DNA of 64,000 bases from Inia geoffrensis (taxonomy: Eukaryota; Chordata; Mammalia; Artiodactyla; Iniidae), in contig CM070911.1 of the NCBI GenBank assembly GCA_036417435.1, positions 7,440,001-7,504,000 on the forward strand, written 5' to 3'. Position 1 is the stretch's first letter; the number at the start of each line of letters is the position of its first letter. Shown in pieces: positions 11,480-22,389 of the stretch. Position numbers and translations under genes: made by a program. The notes under the pieces were generated by a model. That model was not told the DNA's origin and made no database searches. It saw only the letters and a program-made list of their open reading frames with translations.

Positions 11480-11705
11480 CCTATCTTTGAGCCAGAACTT
11501 GGTTGTAATCCCAGTTCTACTGTGTCACCTTGGATATGTCATTTCATTTTCGGAGCCTCAACTGTCCTCATCTGTACAATGGGGATAACAGTAGTCACTC
11601 ATAGTTTTGCCATAAGGGTAAATTTAGAGGAGAGGGCACAGGCAAAAAAAAAAAAAGAAGCCGCTAGCACAGTGCCTGGCACAGAGCAGATGCTTGCTTA
11701 AGTCC
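11480..11705 (+). repeat. MIR SINE relic
   Basis: Sense MIR: CACCTTGGATATGTCATTTC, GAGCCTCAACTGTCCTCATC, ATGGGGATAACAGTAG, with the 3' end AGCACAGTGCCTGGCACAGA. A short poly-A at 11645-11656 interrupts it. Confidence 0.9.
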
Positions 11706-11989
11706 AGATCTGGGGGAAATGAGAGTTTTGTAGCACGAGCATCCTGATCTGAGAAGTGGGTTTGCAGGTTTTGCTCAGCTCACCTGAAGATAGGCCAGTA
11801 CCCAGGGGCAAGGCATATGAGTCAGCCTACATAATTCCCCATAACACCTGTAAGCCATCCAACATGTATTTAACATGGGTACTGCAATTGATCAAAGCCT
11901 CCCCCTCAATCATGCCCTGGGGCCCGGGGAGACAAGCAGGGCAGCCCCAGTGGGCCAAGCAAGGCCTGAGATAGGCATTTTGCAGTCTT

Positions 11990-12190
11990 GTTCAGGCGTA
12001 GCTACTACCTGCTTTGGGGCCTTTGGCAAATTACTTAACTTCTCAATGTCTCACTCTCCTTATCTATAAAATAGGGATAATAAGACTTACCTACCTCACG
12101 GGGCTTGTTGCAAGAATTAATTAAAGTTTATGAAGTGCTTTGAGATTCCCGGATAAAAGGCTCTGTGAAAGTACAAAGTATTATTAACAT
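11990..12190 (+). repeat. MIR SINE relic
   Basis: Sense MIR core: GGCAAATTACTTAACTTCTC, TATCTATAAAATAGGGATAA, then GAAGTGCTTTGAGATTCCCG toward the 3' end. Confidence 0.88.
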
Positions 12191-12404
12191 AATCCAGTAG
12201 GCTATAAAAGATAATTTTGCAGGAAAAGGCAAAAACTTAATTTCTATACAAGCAGAAACAAAGGCAGATATAGTCATAGAAAGTGGGAGGAAAAAGGTCT
12301 AGAAGATAATTTATATAATTTAAAAAACTTATAACGCTTTCTCCCTACCAATAATCAATGCAGCATGATAATTACAGATTTCAGCAAATAATATGTATCT
12401 CTAA

Positions 12405-12535
12405 TAAGTGTGCCAGGCCCTGGGTTAGGGACTGTCCATGAGTTATCTCCTGGGATCCCATGACCACCCCATGAGGTGAATGTCATCGCCCCAGTTTGAC
12501 ACACGAGGCAAGGACTCCAGGATGAACTCTAGAAT
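12405..12535 (-). repeat. MIR SINE relic
   Basis: Antisense MIR: GTGTGCCAGGCCCTGGGTTA, CCCATGAGGTGAATGTCATC, then ACACACGAGGCAAGGA. Diverged. Confidence 0.7.
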
Positions 12536-13045
12536 CCCCTCCTGACTTTAGCCACTATTCTTCATGCTTAAGCTTTGAGGATGGCCTGGGTGACATTCTA
12601 TCAATAACTCCCCTTGGCAGCTTTGAAAGGTAATCACAGGGGAAGCTGAGGCATAGGCCGGGACCAGGTTGTTTGAAAGAAGAATGAGCTCCTCTTGCCA
12701 CCCTGCGTCATGGTCAAACACCCATCCCCCAAGAAAGCTGCCCAGCCCACGTCTCTAGGCTCCTTTCTTCGTAAGAAGAAAAGGAAAGACCATCTCCACC
12801 TGCCTCTGAGCTGTGTTGGGAGAGTCAATTACCTTCTTTAAAAAAAAATTAATAGATGATAAATAGATAGATAGAGCTTTCAGACGACAGGCCCACGTGT
12901 GGAAAAGTCCATAGTGCTGATCCCTTTCATCTCTGCTTGAAGCCTTTCCACACGTGTAATTAAGTCCCAGGCTGGGCAGTCTGGGGTGAGGGGGCAGGGA
13001 GACAAACCCAGGCTTTTAGGAGGGTTTTCTGCTGGGGAAAGCAGA
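12536..13045. other. Unique stretch holding a paired E-box inverted repeat
   Basis: No gene or named repeat apart from a small TAGA run near 12860-12874. It contains the inverted repeat listed at 12894-12956. Confidence 0.4.
12894..12956. other. 12-bp inverted repeat with CACGTG at both outer ends
   Basis: CACGTGTGGAAA at 12894-12905 is the exact reverse complement of TTTCCACACGTG at 12945-12956, with a 39-bp spacer. Each arm ends in the palindromic E-box CACGTG and holds TGTGGAAA, an enhancer-core-like word. The sequence fact is certain; a regulatory role is a guess. Confidence 0.6.
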
Positions 13046-13049
13046 GTCA

Positions 13050-13180
13050 GAGTGGGGTAACCACGAGCTTGGGGTCCCAGAAGACCTGGATTGACTCTAG
13101 CGTTGCCCCTTAGGGGTGAGATTTGGGGTCAGCGCTGTAACACCTGGGCCCCTTTAGTCAATTCATGTAAAGCACCTGAT
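13050..13180 (+). repeat. Possible MIR relic
   Basis: CCCAGAAGACCTGGATTGAC and a 3'-like TCATGTAAAGCACCTGATAC fit MIR in outline, but the central core is weak. Confidence 0.45.
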
Positions 13181-13535
13181 ACTGACAAAAAGTGATTTTT
13201 ATTTTCTTTTTTGTGTACTAGATACACAGAAAAATGGGAGGATGCAGGGTAGGATGAATAGTCATATAATTTCACAACTATCTGCCATGTTTAAAAAACA
13301 CAGTTAGACTTGAAAATTATAACATGAAATGAATGGGCCCCCAGAAGAAAGAAGGGGTGTATCTGCTTGGCTCACTCCAGGATTCTGTGGTCTGGGGAGG
13401 GGTCTCCTCTGGGGAGGCAGTGCTGGCTGATGGAGAGGAAGGAAAGCCTAAAGATGGGGTCCCAGGAGCGCGGACCCCTGATGCAGGCACTGGAGTCCAG
13501 CCTACTCAAGCCGCTGCCTCTGGGCGGCAGACGGT
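13181..13535. other. No recognised content
   Basis: The left part is AT-rich. A 131-codon frame (13333-13728) runs on into the next MIR-like stretch and has no known domain. Confidence 0.4.
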
Positions 13536-13539
13536 GAAG

Positions 13540-13690
13540 GGCCAACAATTTCTAGTCCCTTTTTTCAGATCTCAGCTTTGCCACTCACTCTCTGTGACTT
13601 CAAGAGGATTTGAATTTCTCTGGGTGCTTCCTTATCTGGAAAACTGGGACCCCCTCCCCCAGAGTGTGGTGAGCACCCCACGGGTCAGTG
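13540..13690 (+). repeat. MIR SINE relic
   Basis: AGATCTCAGCTTTGCCACTC, then CTCTGTGACTTCAAGAGG and CTTATCTGGAAAACTGGGAC follow the MIR core order. Confidence 0.7.
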
Positions 13691-13859
13691 CTCGGCTAAG
13701 TGCCCACGGAGAGGTCGTGGTCCTGTGAGGACCGCCCATGCCCTGGTCTGGGCCAGCTCCTCGCTGAACGTGTTCTCTCCATCTTATTTCATTGGTTCCC
13801 CACAAGGAATCTACCAGGCCAAGTGTTAGGATCTTAATTTTACCTTCAAGATATCAGTT

Positions 13860-14045
13860 CTCACAACAACGAGGTGCTATTGTATAGCACAGGGAATGAC
13901 ATTCAATATCCCGGGAGAAACCATGATGGAGAAGAAAATGAAAAAGAATGTATATGTATATGTATAACTGAATCATTTTGCTGTACTGTGGAAATTAACA
14001 CAATATTGTAAATCAACTTTACTTCAATAAAGTAAATAAAACAAA
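13860..14045 (+). repeat. Cetartiodactyl L1, 3' end only
   Basis: It contains GTATAGCACAGGGAATGACA, GTATAACTGAATCATTTTGC and the end TAAATCAACTTTACTTCAAT. This is the 3'-UTR terminus of cetartiodactyl L1, heavily 5'-truncated. The opposite-strand version lies at 16.1 kb. Confidence 0.88.
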
Positions 14046-14440
14046 TCATTTCCCACAAAATTCCCTGTCCTATGAAGAAAGAGAGAAAGATAAACTCTGT
14101 GATATAATGGAACACAGAGGTGAAATCCCTCACTCCACATCCAAAGCACAGGGAGCAGGCCCCTGGCAAGGGTCTGAGTGGGAAGCAGAAGGTGGGGAGC
14201 ACCTGGCAATCAGGAGGGGCCGCGGTGCTCCGTCATCTCTCCTGCGTGCCGGGCTTCCTGGGCAGGTGACTGAGAGCTGCGGGGGGACAAGCACCCGCAG
14301 ACCCTGCCGCGGGGGCCGCCCGCTCACCAGATATGGGCCCCCAGAGTCGGCCTGTGGCTCTCTGCAGGGACAGACCCCCAAGGAGGGGTCGACACAGATA
14401 GGGGAGAGGAAGGGAAGCCATGTCCCTTGATTCTTGGAAT
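14046..14440. other. GC-rich stretch without recognised content
   Basis: GC-rich with a run of overlapping open frames on both strands. A minus-strand ADSGGP peptide near 14350 was examined and rejected as a protease exon. Confidence 0.4.
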
Positions 14441-14589
14441 CTGAGGAGTTGAGTGTTGGAAGGGACTTCTGACGTCATCAGATTTTATAGATAAGAGACG
14501 CTGAGACTCAGGGAGGCCTGGGGGCTTCCCGCGTGTGTTACCAAAGCCGGGGAGCACACTGTCCCTGGAGAGGGAAGGTCAAGCTGCCC

Positions 14590-14715
14590 TTGCTGCATTT
14601 CCCACCAACTCTCTGATCTTGGCGGCCTCTTGCTTTGCCCATCTGCAAAGCCCCATGCCTGTTCCCCAGGATTACTGAGAGGCCAAAGTGACCATAAGAA
14701 TAGAAAGTCTGGCAG
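14590..14715 (+). repeat. MIR SINE relic
   Basis: AACTCTCTGATCTTGGCGGC, TTTGCCCATCTGCAAAGCCC and GGATTACTGAGAGGCCAAAG follow MIR in order. Diverged. Confidence 0.6.
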
Positions 14716-15205
14716 GTAGCCCCTTGGGAGCCTGGAGGGCCACCGGGAATTACCTACCAAGAGGGCAGGGCCTCGGGGCTCCGGCACTTCTGGGCCTGCT
14801 CTTGGAGAAATGGCCAGAGAAGGGCAGCCGGGGCCTTGGCAGGGCCTTGTCGTGGTCTCTTAGACCCAGGCAGCTCCCCGGAGCTTCTGTCACCTTTCTG
14901 TCGCCTCCTCTACCGCAGGCTCTCGGTTTATTCCCGGGGCTGATCAGGGTGAGGCCCCAGCCCTGAGCAGAGGCGGGCCCCGGTCAGGGAGGGGGAAGCA
15001 GGGCGGGGATGTGACCACTGCTCCCAGGCCCGCCCCGCACCCACTCTACCCCCTACGCTGGCTTTCGGTTGGCTGGCATTGCTGCTTCTTGTGGCTACGT
15101 CCTAAATGGGCCATGGCGGAAGACACCGTGGCTGCGGTTTACAGCATGCCCATTGCATGCGGGAAACTCTCATCTCCAATTCTTACACACCTGGCTCAAC
15201 CAGCA
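14716..15205. other. No recognised content
   Basis: GC-rich and unique-looking. The largest frames (85-100 codons) overlap on both strands with no motif. Confidence 0.4.
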
Positions 15206-15209
15206 GGGA

Positions 15210-15350
15210 AATCTGCAGCGTGGAATCCCCATTTGACAGATGAGGGCACAGGGGCTCAGTGCTGTTAGATGGCTCGCCCAAGGCCACACAGCATGGGAGG
15301 GCAGAGCCGCAATTCTAGCCAGGTCTCCTGGACTCCACTCCCATGGTCTG
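15210..15350 (-). repeat. MIR SINE relic
   Basis: Antisense MIR: CCCATTTGACAGATGAGGGC, then TCGCCCAAGGCCACACAGCA and GCAGAGCCGCAATTCTAGCC. Confidence 0.9.
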
Positions 15351-15899
15351 CGGTCCCTCTGGGAAGAGCCCTTGCAACCTGCAGAGGCTGAGATGTGATC
15401 AGTGCCTGTGTGGGGAGCCTGGGACCTCTTCCAGCCTTGGGCTGCTTGTCTGTGCAGGGAACTGTTAGACTTAGGGGTTGCCTAATCCATTTCTAGCCCC
15501 CATTCTGGGGCCTGGGGCTGGATGCCCTGGACTATGGTCTGGATAAGGTCCCCAGGGTGCTCTGATCCTCTGCCTGGGGGCAGGGGACAGAGCTGCGCAG
15601 ACATGACCCCGGCCTACAGCCTTGGAAAGACGTCTTGTCCCAGGGGGCCCTGGACTAGTGTGTGATTAGTAGAAAGAGGCCTGGGCTTGTCCTGTGGCCT
15701 CTCAGACCCCACACATCCTGGGCACGGAGGACAGATGAGATTCTCTGGGCCAGTGTCCTTACCTGTCAGAATGAAAAGGGTGTAGGTGCTGATTTTAGGA
15801 ATAAGAAAAAAATCTCCATACTCTGCTATGGAAGACATCTCCCAGATATATTGAGAGAAAGAAGCATGGTGCATAGGCAGTATGCTAACTTAAAAATTC
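15351..15899. other. Mostly unrecognised; possible old repeat at the right
   Basis: 15820-15890 (CTCCCAGATATATTGAGAGA, then AAGCATGGTGCATAGGCAGT) resembles the conserved part of an old dispersed repeat. The rest is unassigned. Confidence 0.45.
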
Positions 15900-16015
15900 T
15901 ATATGTATTACATGTATATATTGTATTATATATGTATATATTCAATAATGTACTTATATATACATGATATATATATATATATATATATACATATTCAGCA
16001 TATATATGGACTCAA
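15900..16015. repeat. AT-rich simple repeat
   Basis: A pure (AT)n core near 15966-15989 is flanked by TATGTATATA-type variants. Confidence 0.85.
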
Positions 16016-16075
16016 AAGATATATTTGCTTATTTTTCACAAAGAAGCAATGCTAGAGTAAACCAAACATTCATTT

Positions 16076-16273
16076 CTTTCTTTCTTTTTTTTAATTTTAT
16101 TGAAGTATAGTCGATTTACAACGTTGCATTAATTTCTGCTGTACAGAAAAAATATATATACATATATATTCTTCTTCATGTTCTTTTCCACTATGGTTTA
16201 TCACAAGGGATTGAATATAGTTCCCTGTGCTATATAGTAGGACCTTGGTGTTTATCCATTCTACATATAATAG
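16076..16273 (-). mobile_element. Cetartiodactyl L1, 3' end only, with target duplication
   Basis: Antisense L1 3' end: TTAATTTTATTGAAGTATAG at the left, TAGTTCCCTGTGCTATATAG at the right. The perfect 14-bp duplication CCAAACATTCATTT lies at 16062-16075 and 16274-16287, so this is one 5'-truncated retrotransposition event about 200 bp long. Confidence 0.93.
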
Positions 16274-16287
16274 CCAAACATTCATTT

Positions 16288-17235
16288 TTAAACAGTTGCC
16301 CGTGAGAGAAGGAAGAGCAGGGCTAGTGGGGGGACACAGGTGTGGAGGCTGGACCTCTCTGAATGTGCCTTGCTTCACGGTGCTAATTTTGGAACTGTGC
16401 ATCTATTTCATGTAACTTAAAAAAAAAAAAGTGAAAAAGAACTGCAAAGCAATCCATAAAAAAAAACACAAAACACTGCTTAAATAAATGTTTGCATATC
16501 AATGTGAAGACACAAATGTCCGGGGAAGACTATTTCCCTTGACAGTGCTTAGATGTTAGAGCTTAGTGACACCAAGCCTCCTAAGAACCCACCAAGACTG
16601 TGCTCAGTGGCTGTCCTCGTGGTGCTAAGGTGGATGCTGTGACTCTGAAGTGATTACATATGTGAATGTATATAGCAGGATAAATGTCTATGCTGTTAAG
16701 AGCCAGGGTTCTCAGAGTAAGAGAGTGGAGAAGCAAACTGGATGCCAAAGCTAGACTGTGAAGTAAATACTTGTGGACTTGTGTGTCTCTGAGCCCGAAG
16801 GCCCCCTGGGGAGACCCCAGAGGATCGCACCCGACACTGCTCCCCACCGGCCCCTAGCTCTCTGCCACAGTCTTTGCTAGTTTTATAGTCTCTGGGGAAC
16901 AAACGGCTTGGTTTGGAAGAACGTTCTCTTGCTTAAAGAAAACCGAGAGTCCGGAACCGCTGACGGATTTGACCACTAAGTGTCCCTTCAGAGCTGACAT
17001 TTCATGGTTCTAGAAACCGAGGTGCTCAGCTAGCCGACTTACACCGAGCTCACGCCTCGTTTAATGCTGCATAGAAGCCGCATCTGAGGTGAAGATGTTC
17101 CCGCACATTCCAGTGAAGTGCTGCCCACTCGACTCCCCCCCTGAGTCAAGGGCGGTGCTCGCTCTGGTCCTTGCCTTTTGGGGCTTGGGCTTGTCACTCT
17201 GACTGACCCAGACGTGATCATTTACAGTGTCCCGG
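16288..17235. other. No recognised content
   Basis: Includes a 12-A run near 16419-16430. Open frames do not exceed 88 codons. No family or gene recognised. Confidence 0.4.
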
Positions 17236-17400
17236 AAACTGCTGTGTGTTGGGAACCGTTACATGTGTCGCCCGTTTCGTCCCTTCCAAGACCCTGTGAA
17301 GAGGGGACTCAACCCCGTTTTCTCAGGGGAGGAGAGGCAAGTGTGAGGATGCTAAGTGACCCCGCCCTGGACCCAGCTGGGCAACGGTGGGGCCAGAGGT
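17236..17400 (-). repeat. MIR SINE relic
   Basis: CTGCTGTGTGTTGGGAACCG, then CGTTTTCTCAGGGGAGGAGA and GCTAAGTGACCCCGCCCTGG fit antisense MIR. Diverged. Confidence 0.65.
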
Positions 17401-17614
17401 TGAGTGTGGCTTGACTGACCTCAAAGCCCTGCTCTTTCCCTGAGCCCTGTGCGCCTGTCATGGAGAGAATGGTCTCCTGGCTCTTTCTAAAGGTGTGAGA
17501 CAGCCTGTGAACGAGTTAAGCCAACAGCAAAGCGCTTAGTAGCAAGTTGGATCCTCTGGCCTGGGAATGGTCCCATCCTCTCCTGGCTAAAGAGAGAAGT
17601 GTACACACAGCAAG

Positions 17615-17775
17615 ATCAGCCACCAAGTATTAATCCCTGCTGTGTGCTGGGCACCACCTATGTCAGCTCATGGAATCTCCACCATGCCAATGAAATGGGC
17701 ATCCTCTGTACTTCACAGGTGGGGAAACTGAGCCTCTGAGATATGAATGGCTTGCGAATGTCACAGGAATGAGGA
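17615..17775 (-). repeat. MIR SINE relic
   Basis: Antisense MIR: CTGCTGTGTGCTGGGCACCA, ATGAAATGGGCATCCTCTGT, CACAGGTGGGGAAACTGAGC, then GCGAATGTCACAG. Confidence 0.87.
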
Positions 17776-17978
17776 GACACAACTCTGGACTAGCCTGCAA
17801 TACTACAAATCAGTCGCTGAGAATTGTAATTTAAATCTCCGTCTTCGCTCTACAGGCTGGGAAGAGGACAGCAACCAGCTAGAGGGGGAAACATTCCCTG
17901 ACAAAGAAAGTTTATGGATTGAAGCTGCAAGTACCTAATTCCGTTCAGAGCCAAAGAATAGATTTTATTGGTCTAGCC

Positions 17979-18198
17979 CAGTGGTTCTCAGCTGGGGGCG
18001 GTTCTGGCCTCCTAGGGGACATTCAGCCGTGTCCAGAGACAGTTTTGGTTGTCACGACAAGGAAGGGGTATGTACTCCTGGCACCTTGTGGGTAGAGGCC
18101 AGGGATGCTGTCACATGTCTCACAATGCACAGAGCAGCCCGGATGACAAAGAATGGTCTGGCCCCAAAAGTCAGCAGTGCCAAGGTTAAGAAACCCTG
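17979..18198 (+). mobile_element. MER5A-type hAT-Charlie DNA transposon relic
   Basis: CAGTGGTTCTCAGCTGGGGG at the left, GGGTAGAGGCCAGGGATGCT in the middle and GGTTAAGAAACCCTG at the right match the MER5A consensus order, including the terminal inverted repeats. It is non-autonomous and inactive. A clean 8-bp target duplication was not seen. Confidence 0.92.
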
Positions 18199-18306
18199 CT
18201 GCGGCCTAGACTTTGGAGAAGGCCTCCGCCTCCAAACCTGTTTCTCTTCCCACTTGCTAGTGCTCTTCAAACACTCAGTTTTCACGAGAGTCATAAGCCA
18301 CCTGTT

Positions 18307-18602
18307 TTTTTTTTTTAGAAGGTTTATTTATTTATTTTTATTTATTTATTATTTTTAGCTGCATTGGGTCTTCATTGCTGCACATGGGCTTTCTCTAGTT
18401 GCAGCGAGCGGTGGCTTCTCTTGTTGCGGAGCATGGGCCTTAGAGCACAGGGGCTTTAGTAGTTGCGGCGCGTGGGCTCAGTAGTTGTGGTGCACAGGCT
18501 TAGTTGCTCCACGGCATGTGGGATCTTCCCAGACCAGGGCTCGAACCTGTGTCCCCTGCATTGGCAGGCGGATTCTTAACCACTGTGCCACCAGGGAAGT
18601 CC
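18307..18602 (-). repeat. CHR SINE, long form
   Basis: T-rich tail at the left and CCACCAGGGAAGTCC at the right. The duplication AAGCCACCTGTT is perfect at 18295-18306 and 18603-18614. It forms an inverted pair with the next SINE. Confidence 0.96.
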
Positions 18603-18790
18603 AAGCCACCTGTTCTTAAAAGTTTCCAGAACGTCTCCATTGGCAGCAAAGCCAGCTCAGTTATGTCTCTTTCATCTTTCCAGGAGGGTTTCATGTTGGG
18701 AGACAGTGTTTGGGAACCCACGTGATGCCAATTATTCAAATGGGCTTCTCTTCTGAGAATCCGCTCTCCTCTGAGCTTCAAACATCTTGA

Positions 18791-19147
18791 ACAGGGACTT
18801 CCCTGGTGGCACAGTGGTTAAGAATCCACCTGCCAATGTGGGGGACATGGGTTCAAGCCCTGGTCTGGGAAGATCCCACGTGTCGTGGAGCAGCTAAGCC
18901 CGTGCGCCACAGCTACTGAGCCTGAATTCTAGAGCCCACGAGTCACAACTACTGAGCCTGTGTGCCACAACTACTGAAGCCCAAGTGCCTAGAGCCCGTG
19001 CTCCACAACAAGAGAAGCCACCATAATAAGAAGCCCGTGCACCACAGCGAAGAGTGGCCCCCGCTCGCCGCAAGTAGAGAAAAGCCCACGCGTAGCAACA
19101 GAGACTCCATGCAGCCAAAAATAAATAAATTAATTAATTTAAAAACA
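18791..19147 (+). repeat. CHR SINE, long form
   Basis: It runs from GGGACTTCCCTGGTGGCACA to an AAATAAATAAATTAATTAAT tail. The duplication AAACATC(T/C)TGA lies at 18780-18790 and 19148-19158. Confidence 0.95.
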
Positions 19148-19158
19148 AAACATCCTGA

Positions 19159-19719
19159 CCAATACTAATCTAGCAGCAGAACATCTCAGGGAGATTCTAT
19201 CTGCTCCCAAACCAATTAATTGAACTCTGGGCAAGTTTACCAAACAATCTTCTTTGATCAAATAATTTTTTTTTCAAAGGACGTGATGTTCTAACCATAC
19301 GTCTGACTCTTCCAGAACCCACGGGAGGCTGGAGTCAGGTTCTTCCTAATTAGCCTGAACAGGACAGGGACCAGGAGGTCTTGGGGCACACAGCTCTCCT
19401 CACACACCATCCTCCCCAGTGCCTCCCTTGCCTGCTCACTGGCCCCTGCTGGCCCCTCACCTCAGTTGGGAGGACGCCTGCCTTTCCGTCCAGGCCCGGG
19501 CCAATTGCTACAAAGCCTCCTCAGAGTCCACTCGCTGTAACTGCCTGCTCCCTCCTATGACCAACAAACAGGAACTATTATTATTTTTTAGGGTTCAGGG
19601 TACAGAGAGAGGTAGGATTTGATCTCTATTAAGGGCTTTGTGTCTCTATCCACATTGTAGCCAAAGCTCTCTGGCTTCAGGGGTCAGAAATTTTTTCACA
19701 TAATGGAATGAAAGTAGTT
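19159..19719. other. No recognised content
   Basis: No open frame above 67 codons and no repeat family named. Confidence 0.4.
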
Positions 19720-19724
19720 ACCAA

Positions 19725-20120
19725 GATGATACAGGGTGTGCAAACATGGCCACAGCTCTTCGAAGCTCCTTCCATGAAGAGGTAGAGCCTCTTCCTCACC
19801 CCTTGAATCTGGCTTTGGCAGAAGCAACATTAGAGTTCCGTGCCTAGACCTGAAGAGGTTTTGCAGTTTCTGCTCTTGGGCTGGGAATCCCCTGCCACTA
19901 AGTCCTAGCTAGCCTGCTGGAGGATGAGAGACACATCTGGATGCCCAGACAAGTGAGTGACGCCAAGCCTAGCAGAGCCAAGCTCAGCTCAGCCCAGAGG
20001 GACAACCTCACAGGCTCCAGTTCGAATCACTGACACACAGAATCATGAGCTAAATAAAATCATTGTTTTAAGCCACTACACCCTGGGGATGTTTGCTACA
20101 CAGCAGTAGATAACTGGTGC
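19725..20120 (+). mobile_element. MLT1-type MaLR LTR relic
   Basis: The right half carries the MLT1 3' signature: CTGACACACAGAATCATGAG, ATAAAATCATTGTTTTAAGC and CTACACAGCAGTAGATAACT. The left half is diverged. It is an old solo LTR with no coding sequence. Confidence 0.8.
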
Positions 20121-20889
20121 ACAGGGCAAGCTCATGGAAACAAAGTCCAGTTCATGTGAATGGAAGCTGGGGGCTGGGAAGCCATTGAAGGCTTGGTGAC
20201 TATTCCCTCGATTTCTCTCTGGGGATGTGTGGTGGTTCTTACTGCAGTCTGTGCTTTCTCCCCCATCACTCTCTCAGTCCTGCTTCCTCAGCCCCAAAAG
20301 GTCACCCCAGCCCCAACTCAACACAACCTTTCAGTGCAAGAGCTCACCATCACCAAATGACTGGTCCTGGCCTCTTCTCCACTCAAGTGTACCCTGAGTG
20401 CAATTGATACCTGAGCCCAGTGGGCCCTGTGGGCAGCAGGCATTTCGGGGAGGGAGGCTGTCCGAGAAAGTGCTCATGGTGGGACAGGCAATAAAAGACT
20501 GCATTTCATCACCCATATGGTGACAGGGCAAGGTGAGACTTTTCACTACCATCTTGTTGCTGAAGAAGATGCAATAAGAATGATTTTACTGAATAGTACT
20601 GGGTCATAGCAGGCTAAGCTGATAAGCTTGTGTCTCTCATTCCTACTTGCTAAATATTAGAGAAAAACCTCCATGCTGTGTCTTCGTTGGCAGATATGGC
20701 AGATCTCACTGGATGGACTTCCCCTGGCTCCAGGCCAAGGAAGAATGCCCAGAATGCACAATTACCACCATCCCCTTTGGTTTATTTTTCTTTTGGGGGT
20801 AGTAATTCTTTCCTTTGCCTTTTTTCTGCCAGTACTTCATGCCCCTTCTAGCTCCACTTACCACAACTCCCCTGGACACCTATGCTAAC
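20121..20889. other. No recognised content
   Basis: Unique-looking; the longest frame is 73 codons. It passes into the antisense L1 at about 20890. Confidence 0.4.
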
Positions 20890-21721
20890 AACCTAAAATA
20901 TATTCTCCTTGTATAATCATATACAAAGTTCTAATAATATTATTTACAAAAACAAGGTCATACTTTATACAGGCTTTTGCAGCCTACTTCTCTCAAAGAA
21001 GTTAACCACCTGAATTTAACTTTAAAGAAGTTAAATTAGTTGTAGCCCTAATTTATTCTTATTAATGGTTATATAATATTCTAAGGTGTGAATTACTATG
21101 CTCTATTCAACCCTATCCTATTGATAGGTATTCACTTTGTTCCCACATTTTTCCAGAGCTGCAATTCTTGAATATAAAGTCTTATGTACTGATACTTTTA
21201 TTTCTATGCATTAGATACCCAGACATGGGGTTATTGCTAGGCTGAAGGATATATATGTATTATTTTAATGGATGTTGCCAGATTGCCTCTCAATTAAGCT
21301 GTAACCAGTAACAGAGTACCCATTTCACCATATCCCCAAGAGCAAAAGGTACAATTTCTGTTTTTAAATTTTTCTAGTTTGATAGCTGTGAAGAATTATC
21401 TCACTGTTAATATAAACTGCTTTTCCTATACTCGAGAGTTTTGAGAATCTTACAAAAAATTTTGTTAGTCATTTGGATTTTCTCTTCTGTAAATTGCTTC
21501 TCTATATCCTTGTCCATTTTTTATTAGGTAATTGTCTCATCAGTTTCTAAGAACTCTGTAAATAATGGATACTAAGCTACTGTCTGTCCTCTGAATTGCA
21601 AATAATTGGCACCTTATTTAATATATCTTTTGCCATAAACAATTTAAAATGGTTTAATATTGACAAACATGTCTGTCTGTTTTTTCTTATGGTTGTTTAG
21701 TTCTGTTTTTGTGGGGGTTTT

Positions 21722-22011
21722 TTCTTTATTTTTTTGGCTGCATTGGGTCTTAGTTGTGGCACACGAGATCTTCGTTGAGGCATGCAAGATCTTTCACTGC
21801 GCCGTGAGCTCTTTGTTTCGGCGCACAGGTTTCTCTCTAGCTGTGGCATGCGGGTTTTCTCTTTCTTGTTGAGGCAGGTGAGCTAAGTAGTTGTGGCGCG
21901 AGGGCTTAGCTGCCCTGCAGCATTTGGGATCTTAGTTCCCCGACCAGGGATCAAACTCAGACCCTCTGCATTGGAAAGTGGATTCTTTACCACTGGACGA
22001 CCAGGGAAGTC
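21722..22011 (-). repeat. CHR-type SINE, older long form
   Basis: TTTTTTTGGCTGCATTGGGT at the left and GACGACCAGGGAAGTCA at the right. It is more diverged than the short-form copies. No clear duplication. Confidence 0.9.
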
Positions 22012-22127
22012 ACTGATTTTTTAATAGCTTAGAAATTTTCATTGTTGATAAAAGGGTTTTTCTACTGCTAAATTATTGTGTAGACCCTTAAAAAAATCTT
22101 TTTTGTGAGATTAAAAAAAAATATATA

Positions 22128-22389
22128 TATATATTTATTTATTTATTTATTTGGCTGCATTGGATCTTAGCTGTGGCACTCGGGACCTTAGTTGCGGCAT
22201 GCAGGACCTTTCTTTGTAGTGCAAGGCTCTCTAGTTGTGGTGCTCGGGCTCTAGAGCACACAGGCTCTAGAGCACTTGGGCTTAGTTGCCCTGTGGCATG
22301 TGGGATCTCGGTTCCCCGACCAGGGGTTGATACCGTGTCCCCTACATTGGAAGGTGGATTCTTAACCACTGGACCACCAGGGAAATCCC
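22128..22389 (-). repeat. CHR-type SINE, older long form
   Basis: TTTATTTATTTATTTGGCTG at the left and GGACCACCAGGGAAATCCC at the right. It lies 116 bp from the previous SINE in the same orientation. CACTTGGGCTTAGTTGCCCT marks the body. Confidence 0.92.

Noticed and set aside
14130..14381. Minus-strand frame with ADSGGP followed by a splice-donor-like GTGAGC, reminiscent of the GDSGGP active-site exon of S1 serine proteases.
   Set aside because: The upstream CREPQ and the downstream residues do not fit the family, there is no partner exon with His or Asp motifs nearby, and a five-residue match in six frames of 64 kb is not surprising.
18295..19158. Paired inverted SINEs considered as a single composite transposon.
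   Set aside because: Each SINE has its own, different target-site duplication, so these are two separate insertions.
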